Part shown: positions 40,513-49,780 of the stretch, piece after piece
Position numbering within the stretch: the stretch's first letter is position 1
Layout: every line of letters starts with the position of its first letter
Assembly (NCBI RefSeq): GCF_001761485.1
Contig: NC_090775.1
Coordinates: forward strand, 2,115,001-2,179,000
Direction of reading: 5' to 3'
Origin: Yarrowia lipolytica
Lineage: Eukaryota > Ascomycota > Dipodascomycetes > Dipodascales
DNA length: 64,000 bases
Notes under the pieces: model-generated
The model's database searches: none
Seen by the model: only the letters and a program-made list of their open reading frames with translations
Told to the model about the DNA's origin: nothing
Translations under genes and position numbers: made by a program

Positions 40513-41727
40513 TTAAATGATGTCGTCGTCACTATCACTATCTTCTGCCTCCTCGCCGAGCTCCTGGAAACTGGCGTAACTGAGCATGATGAAGGCTCCA
40601 ATGATGATAAGACCTCCAATCACGCCTCCAGTTCCAATAGGCGTGTCGAACAGAAGCCAGTCGACAATAGCCACCAGGAAGATGGTCAACAGGGCAGCGA
40701 CCGATCCGATAACGGGAGAAGTCAGGGCCATGAGAATCAGAAAAGCACCTGAGAAGATGGCGTTGGACGCAATGTTGGCAATCATGATGCCGGCAGCTGA
40801 TCCATGGGGCAGCTCAAACGGCTCCAGGCCGGTCCAGTGAAGGATGGGAAGCAGCAGCCACAGGAACAGCAGAGTACAGAGACCGATACAAAAGGCCACC
40901 ACGTTGGCAAAGGCAGCCTGACGACGTGGGGAGATGGTGTTGGGAGGGCAAGCCAGCTTCTTGTACATGACTTCATAGAGACCATAGAGAATGGCTCCCA
41001 CTCCGATAATGAGGTTTCCGATACCTCTGTGGGGGTAAGAGACCTCGCCTTCTCCCTCGTTAGTGTCCCAGTAAGACACAATGAGCACACCAATAATAGC
41101 GACCACCACACTGACCACCTTGGCAGGCTTGAGAGACTCTCCCAGCATCGGCACGGAAAAGGCATAGGCGAAGAAGGCCGAGCAGTTGTAGATGGCGGTC
41201 AGGTCACTGGGGGTGGTGAGGTTTACGGCAATGTACCAGGAGGATCCAGCGAAAGACAGGGCCACAAACAGCCAGAAAGATGTGACCATAATATACTTGA
41301 GCGGATGTTGACCGGAGAAGTCACCTGCGTGTTCTTGAGTGGCTCGGGCGGTGTTCAACACGAGCTCGTATTGCCGACGCAGAAAGACTCTCCATGGGGT
41401 CTTCCATCGCTTGAAGATCTTGATGAACAGCAGCTGTAATGGTAACAGAAAGACCCACGACGAATGTGTCAGGTACAGCATAAAGATGGGTTTCTTGTAC
41501 TGCAGGTTATGAGCCACGTAGCCGGCTGTCTCGGTCTGAGCCACAAACGCGATCAAACTGACCACCAACGAGATTCCAGCATATAGATACCGTTTGTCGG
41601 GTTTGGTCTCGGACTTGAAGCTGTGAGAGGGACGTCGATGTTGAGAGGTCTCACGTGTGTCATAGTCGTGGACGTGGTCACGAGAGTCGCGTCCACCTTG
41701 CTCCAGAAATCCGTCTCGTTCGCTCAT
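40513..41727 (-). CDS. EamA/DMT-superfamily membrane transporter (SLC35F-like, YML018C type)
   Basis: The 404-residue product has a charged cytosolic N-terminus of about 45 residues, then about ten hydrophobic segments from LYAGISLVVSLIAFVAQ to GGVIGGLIIIGAFIMLSYAS. It ends in an acidic tail. The paired EamA repeats are marked by LTTPSDLTAIYNCSAFFAYA with SVPMLGESLKPAKVVSV, and later LTSPVIGSVAALLTIFLVAI. This pattern matches fungal vacuolar-membrane proteins such as YML018C and animal SLC35F members. The substrate of these is not established, and none can be inferred here. The ATG at 41727 is a clean start. Confidence 0.85.
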   Translation of the reverse strand: MSERDGFLEQGGRDSRDHVHDYDTRETSQHRRPSHSFKSETKPDKRYLYAGISLVVSLIAFVAQTETAGYVAHNLQYKKPIFMLYLTHSSWVFLLPLQLLFIKIFKRWKTPWRVFLRRQYELVLNTARATQEHAGDFSGQHPLKYIMVTSFWLFVALSFAGSSWYIAVNLTTPSDLTAIYNCSAFFAYAFSVPMLGESLKPAKVVSVVVAIIGVLIVSYWDTNEGEGEVSYPHRGIGNLIIGVGAILYGLYEVMYKKLACPPNTISPRRQAAFANVVAFCIGLCTLLFLWLLLPILHWTGLEPFELPHGSAAGIMIANIASNAIFSGAFLILMALTSPVIGSVAALLTIFLVAIVDWLLFDTPIGTGGVIGGLIIIGAFIMLSYASFQELGEEAEDSDSDDDII

Positions 41728-43389
41728 TTCGTTCTAGCAAGGGACTTATAGGCGAATTATCCAATTATCGGAGACCGAAGACGTTGCACGTTTCAGCATT
41801 CGACAGATGCTGCACTGCACGGAAACCCTAACCCGAAGGGTTTAATGTCGTGTCAAACGCGGCCTGGAAATCTCCTTTTTGGAGAGATTGGTCACGTGTA
41901 TGATAAATAATTCCCACGTGATGCGGTGTATAGCAATGGTGTATCTTTTGGCAGGCCCTAGGTCTTATCTGGATTGGTCAAAGGTGCGGTTAAGCGAAAA
42001 CTTTAAATCACGGGTTGTGCTGGAGTTTTAACTTCTGGGGGAGGACAACACAGGTTATGAGTTTGGGAAGGAGACGAACTACACGTGGGGACGTACAGTA
42101 ACCGAGAAAGTCCTCCCTATGTTGGAGTCCTTTAACTTTATACTCTCGTGCATATTCATTTCACGTGACTTGAAGAATCATGACATTCTCGACTGTAGGT
42201 TACTTGCTTGTACTTGTATGTCCATTGTAGCTTGGGGGCTTTGGCTCGATATACCTGTGAGTGCGGTCACGTGACTTGTCAGGGGGTAGAAATAAATCTG
42301 CTGTACAAGTACAAGTACAATTGCCACCAGTATAGAGTCTTATTCCCGAACGAGACTGCTCCTTGGCTCTTAAAGGTTAGGACGGCTATGGAGAGCCCAT
42401 TTAACCTGTTTAATGATGTCGACAGAAGGTCAACAAAGGTCATTTGGCATATGTTCTCTTAGAGGAATCGGTGTTTCAGATGGCAGATTATACATGGGTG
42501 GAGGGGTTAAAAAGCGCTACTGGGGACTTTTCCTGAAGGAGGGGGCTTATGACTACTTGTACTTGTATCTTGTACTTGTATCTTGTACTTGTACTTGCAC
42601 CACCACGTTGATTTGCATTCAAGAAAATCAGATGTTACGAGACTGTTCGTCACTTGGTCCATGAGTGGACTGTCTATTTGAGAGATGCTTGGAGACTGCA
42701 AGTACCAAAAATAAAGCAGTAAGAAACTATTGAAATACTGTTTTATACGATTGAAGTACTTACGGTACGAAGACGGTATGTACTTGTGATAGACCAAGCT
42801 TGCTCAAACATTCTTCAACAAACATTCTTTAATAATGTTAACTAAGATCCTTGATCCAAGTAAACCAAACAAGACTTCAGTACAGACTTCAGTACAATAT
42901 ATACAAACACTGATATCTGATATTGTCGTTAATTATGACCACTTCTGAAAACCGCAACTCTTCCATACGTTACACGCTCGACCTACTTGTAGACGTGCTC
43001 ACAATTACCGGTTCTTGTTATTCCACTCACTCTCACAGATGGCACCAAGCAACCCCGACTCAACCCCGACTCATTCTCAGAGAACGATTCAACCTGTCTA
43101 ATAATGCACCGATCTCAAATCAGAAAACTGCACCCCCCTCATATCACACACGTGTCAATATTTCGCGTCCATGATATCCATATCACGTGACCAACCCACG
43201 GTATTGCTAATAGCCACCAGAAAACAAACTACTGTACAGTATGCACATGAGCTCGGTCCTGATCCTGATGCTGGGTCCATTAACATTAAGGTTTGTGTTA
43301 CCCTCTCTTGGTGAAAAAAAGCTGCGTGTGCGATTTGAATCAAAGGGTAAAATTATAGGCCCTTCATACCACCACCACCACCACGAAAA
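41728..43389. other. Divergent intergenic region between the transporter gene and eIF3b, rich in CACGTG
   Basis: 1.66 kb without a recognised gene. Seven CACGTG boxes lie between 41893 and 43189. There is an AACCCTAACCC telomere-like word at 41824-41834 and tandem TACTTGTA words at 42302-42320 and 42555-42600. A (CCA)n leader precedes the eIF3b start. Confidence 0.6.
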
Positions 43390-45543
43390 ATGACTGTGGA
43401 GGATAACCTCGATATTGACTTTTCCGATCTGGAGGAGAAGTACGCTGTCAACGCGGACGAGGGCTTTGAGTCTTTCATCGTTGTCGATGGAGCTCCTGTG
43501 ATTCCCCAGGCCAAGCAGGCAGCCCTGGCCAACGTCATGAAGAAGTTCTTTGGCGCTGTTGGCAAGATCAAGGAAGACGGCATCTTTATTCCCTTCGACG
43601 AGGCCACCGGTAAGTCCACCGGATTTGTCTTCATTGAGTACGAGACGGGCGAGATGGCTGCTGCTGCCGTCAAGTCTTTCCACAACAAGCAGTTTGACAA
43701 GAACCATAAGCTGCTTGTCAACAAGCTGTCCGAGGTGGAGAAGTACGGCATGCAGTACGACACTCTGAAAACCGAGGAGTTTGTCGAGCCCGAGACCGAG
43801 CCTTTTGTGGAACAGGGACATCTGCGAAGCTGGCTCATGGACCCCCAGGGCCGAGACCAGTTTGTGCTCCATCGAGGAGACACAGTCGGAGTCTTCTGGA
43901 ACAAAAAGGGTGATACTCTGGAGGCTGACGTTGACCGAGAGCGATGGACCGAGACCCAGGTCTACTGGTCTCCCACCGGTACTTACCTTGTGTCTACTCA
44001 TACTCAAGGTGTTCAGCTGTGGGGTGGCCCCGACTGGGCTCCTCCTATCTGCAAATTCCAGCATCCCAACGTCAAGATGGTGCAGTTTTCTCCCTGCGAG
44101 AAGTTCCTTGTCACCTGGTCTAACGTTCCTCTCGTTCTCCCTGATGACGAGGAGAAGCGAAAGAGCATTCCTTTTGGCCCCGCTGACGAGGGCAAACAGA
44201 TCATTGTATGGAACCTCGAGACTCGACTTCCCGTCCGAACCTTTGCTATGCCCCCGGAGAAGAAGGGCGCCTCTATGTCCTGGCCCATTCTCAAGTTCTC
44301 TCCTGACGACAAGTACGCTGCCCGTATGATCCCCGGAGAGCAGCTGTCTATCTACGAGACCGAGACCATGTCTCTGCTGGATAAGAAGTCCGTCAAGGCT
44401 CCCGGTATCGTCGACTTTGAGTGGGCTCCTGCTCTTGTTAACCTGGAGGGACGACAAAAGTCCGCCACTGAGTCTGTTCTCTGCTACTGGACTCCTGAAA
44501 TTGGCAACCAGACCGCTCGAGTGGTCCTCATGAAGGCTTCCAACAAGGAGGTGCTGCGAACCCGAAACCTGTTCAACGTGGCCGATTGTAAGATCCACTG
44601 GCAGGACCAGGGACGCTTCCTGTGCGTCAAGGTCGACCGACACACAAAGTCCAAGAAGTCTACCTTTACCAACCTCGAGTTCTTCCGACTGTGCGAGCGA
44701 GGAGTGCCCGTCGAGGTTATGGAGCTCAAGGACACCGTCACCAACATGGCCTGGGAGCCCCACGGAGACCGATTCGTCACCATTTCCAACTCGGACTCCA
44801 CCACCAACTACGACGGTCCTCTGCCCGCCAACCGACACACTCTGTCCTTCTACGCTCTTGAGCGACACAAGGGAACCCAGGGCACATGGAAGCTGATCAA
44901 GGCATTTGACAAGAAGAACTGTAACTCTCTGTTCTGGTCCCCTAACGGTCGATTCCTCATCACTGTCATGATTGAGGGCTCTAACTCTATCGATCTCGAC
45001 TTCTGGGACATGGACTACGAGGGTGACCGAAAGCACGGTGACAAGGATCTTCCTGCCAACCTGCACTTCCTCGGCTCGTCCGAGCACTACGGTATCTCTG
45101 CTCTCGAGTGGGATCCCTCTGGACGGTTTGTCGCCACCTGGTCTTCCTACTGGAGACACCACACCGAAAACGGATACAAGATCTGGGACTTCCGAGGCCA
45201 GCTGCAGCGAGAGGAGTCCATTGACCGATTCAAGCACTTTTCCTGGAGACCCCGACCCCCTACTCTGCTCTCCAAGCAGCAGAAGAAGGATATCCGAAAC
45301 AACCTGGAGGAGTACTCTCGAAAGTTTGAGGAGATCGACGCCATGGAGGCTTCCGAGGCTTCTCGAGAGCTTATCATGCTGCGGAAGCGACTGCTCGAGG
45401 AGTGGACCGCCTGGAGAGCCCAGACTGACAAGAAGCTCGAGGAGCTGGGTCTTGTCGAGCCCGAGCCTGCCGAGTCCGAGTACACCACCATCGAGGAGAT
45501 CAAGGAGGTTGTTGTCGAAGATAAGGAGGAGGTTTGCGAGTAA
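43390..45543 (+). CDS. PRT1: Translation initiation factor eIF3 subunit b (Prt1)
   Basis: eIF3b scaffolds the eIF3b-i-g module and contacts the 40S subunit near the decoding site. The 717-residue product has an acidic N-terminus and a non-canonical RRM at about 28-112 (FIVVDGAPVIPQAKQAAL to KSTGFVFIEYETGEMAAAAV). A nine-bladed beta propeller follows at about 140-600, with blocks such as WSPTGTYLVSTHTQGVQLWG and NLFNVADCKIHWQDQGRFL. A C-terminal helix binds eIF3i (RKRLLEEWTAWRAQTDKKLE). The length is close to Prt1 (763). Codon bias is very strong, as expected for an abundant factor. The 676-codon open frame on the opposite strand is a shadow. Confidence 0.96.
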   Translation: MTVEDNLDIDFSDLEEKYAVNADEGFESFIVVDGAPVIPQAKQAALANVMKKFFGAVGKIKEDGIFIPFDEATGKSTGFVFIEYETGEMAAAAVKSFHNKQFDKNHKLLVNKLSEVEKYGMQYDTLKTEEFVEPETEPFVEQGHLRSWLMDPQGRDQFVLHRGDTVGVFWNKKGDTLEADVDRERWTETQVYWSPTGTYLVSTHTQGVQLWGGPDWAPPICKFQHPNVKMVQFSPCEKFLVTWSNVPLVLPDDEEKRKSIPFGPADEGKQIIVWNLETRLPVRTFAMPPEKKGASMSWPILKFSPDDKYAARMIPGEQLSIYETETMSLLDKKSVKAPGIVDFEWAPALVNLEGRQKSATESVLCYWTPEIGNQTARVVLMKASNKEVLRTRNLFNVADCKIHWQDQGRFLCVKVDRHTKSKKSTFTNLEFFRLCERGVPVEVMELKDTVTNMAWEPHGDRFVTISNSDSTTNYDGPLPANRHTLSFYALERHKGTQGTWKLIKAFDKKNCNSLFWSPNGRFLITVMIEGSNSIDLDFWDMDYEGDRKHGDKDLPANLHFLGSSEHYGISALEWDPSGRFVATWSSYWRHHTENGYKIWDFRGQLQREESIDRFKHFSWRPRPPTLLSKQQKKDIRNNLEEYSRKFEEIDAMEASEASRELIMLRKRLLEEWTAWRAQTDKKLEELGLVEPEPAESEYTTIEEIKEVVVEDKEEVCE

Positions 45544-46209
45544 TCTATTCGTGAACTATTAAAATCGGTCGTCGTATGCGACCATAAGCAAAGAGTTTAA
45601 AACTACTTACGATTGTATGAGAGATGTTGTAGACAGGGTGTCCATTGTGTGCCCTAGATATCGTATTGTACTGGTGCAATACCAGTAGTATCGGTCAAGG
45701 AAAGTTGCAGTAAGTAGGTACTGTACATACTGTAACATTAGTAGAGAATATACATACGACAACTTGTACAGTACCCAGAATACTTCTCATATACAACTCA
45801 TTGATACTTGGGTGCCAGTGGTAGTGTACAAGTATAGGCAGCTGGATCAACAAATTGTTGCTTCAGTGTTGTATGAGAGATTATATATAGTCTTCGCCTG
45901 AATCCTGCCTCTACCGCCCGATGTTTCACTTCTGCAACAGTAGCAGCCAAAAAAACGTATACTTGGGCAGCTAGAGAGAACACTCATTCCCATAGTCTTG
46001 CTTTGTCGATGTTACTCCGCCAACAAAATCAGATTGGCTTGAACATACGCCTTGCATATTCTCTCAACATTCGCCCTATTGCTTACCGTTCAACATCAGC
46101 TCTCATAGCTCCGGCACTAGTTGTACAGTAGTTCCAGCAAGATCATCTGCGATCTAAACTTTTTTCAGTTTTTTTTTGGACCAGCATCTCACCACTATAC
46201 AAACACATC
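45544..46209. other. Intergenic region upstream of TAN1
   Basis: eIF3b 3' region and TAN1 promoter. TA-rich with several TACAGTAC-type words; no gene is recognised. Confidence 0.55.
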
Positions 46210-47328
46210 ATGGGCAAACGAAGCGGATCAGGAGACGCCAACAAGCGCAACAAAAAGGCGCGGTACTTGCCCGGAGCCATCAAGAATGTGGAACCCCGCT
46301 ACCAGGGAGTGTACGTAAGTTACACCCGAGGCAAGGAAAACATGGCCAAGAACGAGGTGCGACTGATGATGAACGAGTGGTGCGACAAGCTGTATGGAAC
46401 GACTGTGGTGGAAAACGACGAGGAAGGCGACGACATTGAAGACGTGGACGACATTGATAAGGCCATGGCTGCCGAGGTGGCTGCCATGAAGGATACCAAG
46501 AAGGATCTCATCACTCCATTGCCTCTGGGATGTGAATGCATGTTATTTGTGCGAACCAGAAAGCCCGTGGTGCCCGTGGACTTTGTCAAGGCCATCTGCC
46601 AAGGAGTCAAGGACACTGGAAAGAAGTCCACTCGGTTTGTTCAGCGTATGACTCCCGTCACTCTGACTTGCAGTGCTAGCAAGCCCGAGCTGGAGAAGCT
46701 GTGTGATATTGTTCTGGGTCCCCACTTTCACCTGAAGGAGGGTCAGAAACCGCTCAAGTACGCCATTCGACCGACGATGCGAAATTTCGACGGCATGAAC
46801 CGAGACGAGGTTATCCAGTCAGTCGCTTCTCGAGTGGGCCAGGACCACGGCCATTCTGTCGACCTCAAGAACTACGACAAGCTCATTCTCGTCGACTGCT
46901 TCAAGGCCTCCATTGGAATGTCTGTTGTTGGCAACGTTGAGGAGTACGAGGGACTTGCCAGATTCAATATTGAACAGCTGTGGGAGCGACACAATGAGGC
47001 CGAAACAGGCACCAGTCGAGTCAACAAGACCGACCAGACGGTGAAGGACATAGAAGATGAGGCCGAGAAGGCCGTGTTGAAGGAGGAGATTCAAAAAGAG
47101 GCTGATGAGACCGAAGCAAAGGCTGAGAAGGCTCTCAAGGAGCTGGACGAGCTGAAAAAGGGAAACAAGGATTTGGAGGAGGACAAAAATAAGACGAGCA
47201 TCCAGGTCGATGAGCTGGAAAAGGACGCTGAGAAAAAAGTGCTCGAAGGTGAAGTTGATGAGGTGATTGACGAGGCCAAAAAGGTGAGAGAAGATGTCCG
47301 GGACTTGAGAAAGGAAGTGTCTGAGTAG
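46210..47328 (+). CDS. TAN1: THUMP-domain tRNA acetylation cofactor Tan1
   Basis: Tan1 binds tRNA-Leu and tRNA-Ser and helps the acetyltransferase Kre33/Rra1 form N4-acetylcytidine at position 12. The 372-residue product starts MGKRSGSGDANKRNKKARYL and has the N-terminal ferredoxin-like region (GVYVSYTRGKENMAKNEVRL). The THUMP domain is at about 140-255 (FVQRMTPVTLTCSASKPELE, LKYAIRPTMRNFDGMNRDEV, VDLKNYDKLILVDCFKASIG and MSVV). About 90 residues of highly charged coiled coil follow, making it longer than the 289-residue Saccharomyces protein. The ATG at 46210 is the first in frame and fits the family. Confidence 0.92.
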   Translation: MGKRSGSGDANKRNKKARYLPGAIKNVEPRYQGVYVSYTRGKENMAKNEVRLMMNEWCDKLYGTTVVENDEEGDDIEDVDDIDKAMAAEVAAMKDTKKDLITPLPLGCECMLFVRTRKPVVPVDFVKAICQGVKDTGKKSTRFVQRMTPVTLTCSASKPELEKLCDIVLGPHFHLKEGQKPLKYAIRPTMRNFDGMNRDEVIQSVASRVGQDHGHSVDLKNYDKLILVDCFKASIGMSVVGNVEEYEGLARFNIEQLWERHNEAETGTSRVNKTDQTVKDIEDEAEKAVLKEEIQKEADETEAKAEKALKELDELKKGNKDLEEDKNKTSIQVDELEKDAEKKVLEGEVDEVIDEAKKVREDVRDLRKEVSE

Positions 47329-47644
47329 TTTATATTTAGTATTTATGATATCTGTCAATGACAGAGTGACTGGAGCGAAGATGTATGCTTCTGACACTTG
47401 AAAGAAACCATATGCTATGCCATCTGTAACAAACGACAAGAACATCTAAAATTTACGGTGTATTGTATGTAATATACCTACAGTATATACAGTACGAGCA
47501 CTGGACTGTACTGGTAGTGGGTGTATTATTATTGTTTCATGCAATATATTCATTATTCATAAGGTGTCTATGTAAAAGGTTGACACATGCAAAAGACTGT
47601 TAGTAGCGATGGTTGTTGTTTTTGGTTTTGAGTGTGGTCACTCT
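47329..47644. other. Convergent intergenic region between TAN1 and the kinase gene
   Basis: AT-rich 3' regions of two converging genes; no other feature is seen. Confidence 0.55.
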
Positions 47645-49780
47645 CTATTGAGTGTCACTAACAAGGGCTTCAGCCAGAGATTCAAAAACAGAGGAGGTCA
47701 GAACCTGACGAATAGAGGCACGCTCCTCAGGATCCACGGTCAAACACTTCTCCAGAAGCTCAACCCAGTCGTCGTTGCCGTCACCCAGCTTGCTCTTAAG
47801 AAGCTCCCGGTCCCATTGAGCGTTCTGAATGAGACCTCGAAGCTTGGGAACAAAAGAATGGGTGAAAGGCAAGTTACCTACCAGGAGGGCGTAGACCACC
47901 ACTCCATAGGACCAAATGTCGACGGAAGGATGGTAAATGGGCTCGGCTGTAGAAAGCAGCTCAGGAGCAGCGTAGGGAAGGGAGCCAAGGTTGTCTCGCT
48001 TCACCGAGCCTCCCTGAGAAGAGGGAGTGGAAGGCACAGGAGTAGCAGTACCATTGGCGGTGGTAGTGCCCCCTCTTAGAGTAGAAGAATAGGTGGAGGG
48101 ACCAATGGGTCGGTTCTGTCGTCGAGAGTTCTCATGCTCCTCGTCCTGGTTGATGTAGTCAGACATGCCGAAATCGCACACCAGCAGGTTGTACGAACCA
48201 TCATCCTGGGGGTCCAAGAGACAGTTTTCAAGCTTTATGTCTCGATGGACAATGTGCATGGACTCATGTAGGTACGACATGGCACAAGCCAGTTGGAAGG
48301 CATATTGTCGAGCAGTCTCCACATCAATGCCCTGTCGGTTATTCTTGACCAAATCAAACAGTGTTCCTCCCATAATCTTGGAGGTGAAGCAGTAGATGGC
48401 TCGGTTGTCCTCATAGACATACTCCAGATCCAGTACATTAGGGTGTCGAAGCGTGCGCCAAATGTTGACCTCCTGCAGCATCTGCAAATGTTCCTCGGAC
48501 GGGACAATTGCACTTCGGCTTGTATCGTTAATACTGCCAACAGAGTTGGAGTTGCGTCTAGAGTTGAAGGCAGAAGAGTCAGCAGACTCCATACTGGAGA
48601 GGTCAGACTCGCTGGTTCGAGCAGCCAGCCGGGCGTTCTTCTTCACCACCTTGCACGCCTTGGGTTTGTTGGGCTCTCCTCCACGAAGAGACTTGCAGTC
48701 GGCCTCGTAAACGTCCGAGAACCCTCCGTATCCAATCTTCTGTCCCAGAGTGTATCGTCCAATCTCTTCACCAGTGAGTGCGTCAGCAGTCAGAGAAAAT
48801 TCTGCGTTGCCAGATGGGGTTCCGGCCACCACTCCCTCGGGCTGACTGCCCAGGGTAGTCATGTTGCCCATGTTCACGGAGGCAGACCGAGACACTGAGG
48901 GCGAAGAGAACTTGGCGAGAAAGTTCTGAGCAGGCGAAGAGGCTGCAGAAGAAGCAGAGTCTTGGGTCGAGTTGAGCAGGGTGTTGTTTCGAGACCGTCG
49001 CTTGGAAAAGGGGATAGCGGGAGGGGGACCCACAGAGCCGCCGTAGGAGTTCTGGCCAAACGACTGCGGGGAGAACAGTGAGTTTGCAATATGGTCATCC
49101 TTATGCGAAATGGACATAGGCGACGACACTGTGTTAAGGGGCGACATCTGCATCTCGGCAATGGCAGATCGCAGTTTCTTTCGGGTGCTGAAGGGCAAAG
49201 ACTTCCAGTCTACAGAAGCAGCGGCCGAAGCAGCGAGGTCGACAGAACTGGAGCCCGTGCTGATATCCCTGAACTCTCCGGTATCCGAACGTCGAGGAGA
49301 AGCCACCGAGGCTGGTCCCGACAGGTTGGTGGTTGCGTCGCTCTTGGTGTCGCCCTGCTGCTGCGTGAAGTCCATGCCGGGGACATATTCGTCGGACTCT
49401 CCAAAGGGCACACGTTCTCGGAACGTATAGTCACTATCTCTGTACGACTTGGAGAGTGTCTGCGACAGCCTTGAGAAGTGTCCCTTGCCTGCTCCTCCTC
49501 CAAGCACGTCTACGGGCTGTGGCTGTTCGTCCGCCTTGAGGTTGTTGAAAGTGTTTGCCTTGGCGAATCGCGAGGTGTACTGGCACGGTTTCTGTGGCGA
49601 CTGCGTTTCTGCGTTCATGTCTGTGTCGTTGTCATCGTCGGTCTGGGGCTCTGCTGGTGGCGAGTTGAGCTGCATGGGCGAGTCGCACTCGAACCCCTTT
49701 GCTACCGTCATGGCATCGTCGGGGTTGCGGGTGATGCCAGTGGTGGGTCCTGATTTTCCAGGAAATAGAAAGTCTTCCAT
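47645..49780 (-). CDS. Serine/threonine protein kinase with long disordered N-terminus
   Basis: The 711-residue product has about 335 disordered, Ser/Thr/Pro-rich residues, then a kinase domain (about 338-700). The Gly loop (GQKIGYGGFSDVYEA), the Lys in KACKVVKK, HRD in IVHRDIKLENCLL (near 510), DFG in VCDFGMSDY (near 536) and APE in LPYAAPELLS are intact, so it should be active. A Ser-rich insert of about 45 residues lies after the first Lys, and another in the activation segment. The overall pattern resembles fungal Nnk1-type kinases, linked in Saccharomyces to nitrogen and TORC1 signalling, but I would not press the orthology. The ATG at 49780 is the first; upstream codons of the open frame lack one. 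Confidence 0.85.
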   Translation of the reverse strand: MEDFLFPGKSGPTTGITRNPDDAMTVAKGFECDSPMQLNSPPAEPQTDDDNDTDMNAETQSPQKPCQYTSRFAKANTFNNLKADEQPQPVDVLGGGAGKGHFSRLSQTLSKSYRDSDYTFRERVPFGESDEYVPGMDFTQQQGDTKSDATTNLSGPASVASPRRSDTGEFRDISTGSSSVDLAASAAASVDWKSLPFSTRKKLRSAIAEMQMSPLNTVSSPMSISHKDDHIANSLFSPQSFGQNSYGGSVGPPPAIPFSKRRSRNNTLLNSTQDSASSAASSPAQNFLAKFSSPSVSRSASVNMGNMTTLGSQPEGVVAGTPSGNAEFSLTADALTGEEIGRYTLGQKIGYGGFSDVYEADCKSLRGGEPNKPKACKVVKKNARLAARTSESDLSSMESADSSAFNSRRNSNSVGSINDTSRSAIVPSEEHLQMLQEVNIWRTLRHPNVLDLEYVYEDNRAIYCFTSKIMGGTLFDLVKNNRQGIDVETARQYAFQLACAMSYLHESMHIVHRDIKLENCLLDPQDDGSYNLLVCDFGMSDYINQDEEHENSRRQNRPIGPSTYSSTLRGGTTTANGTATPVPSTPSSQGGSVKRDNLGSLPYAAPELLSTAEPIYHPSVDIWSYGVVVYALLVGNLPFTHSFVPKLRGLIQNAQWDRELLKSKLGDGNDDWVELLEKCLTVDPEERASIRQVLTSSVFESLAEALVSDTQ

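Noticed and set aside
43207-45237. 676-codon open frame on the minus strand across eIF3b
   Set aside because: It is antisense to a clear eIF3b gene with strong codon bias, has no family similarity, and arises because biased codons rarely form stops on the complement.
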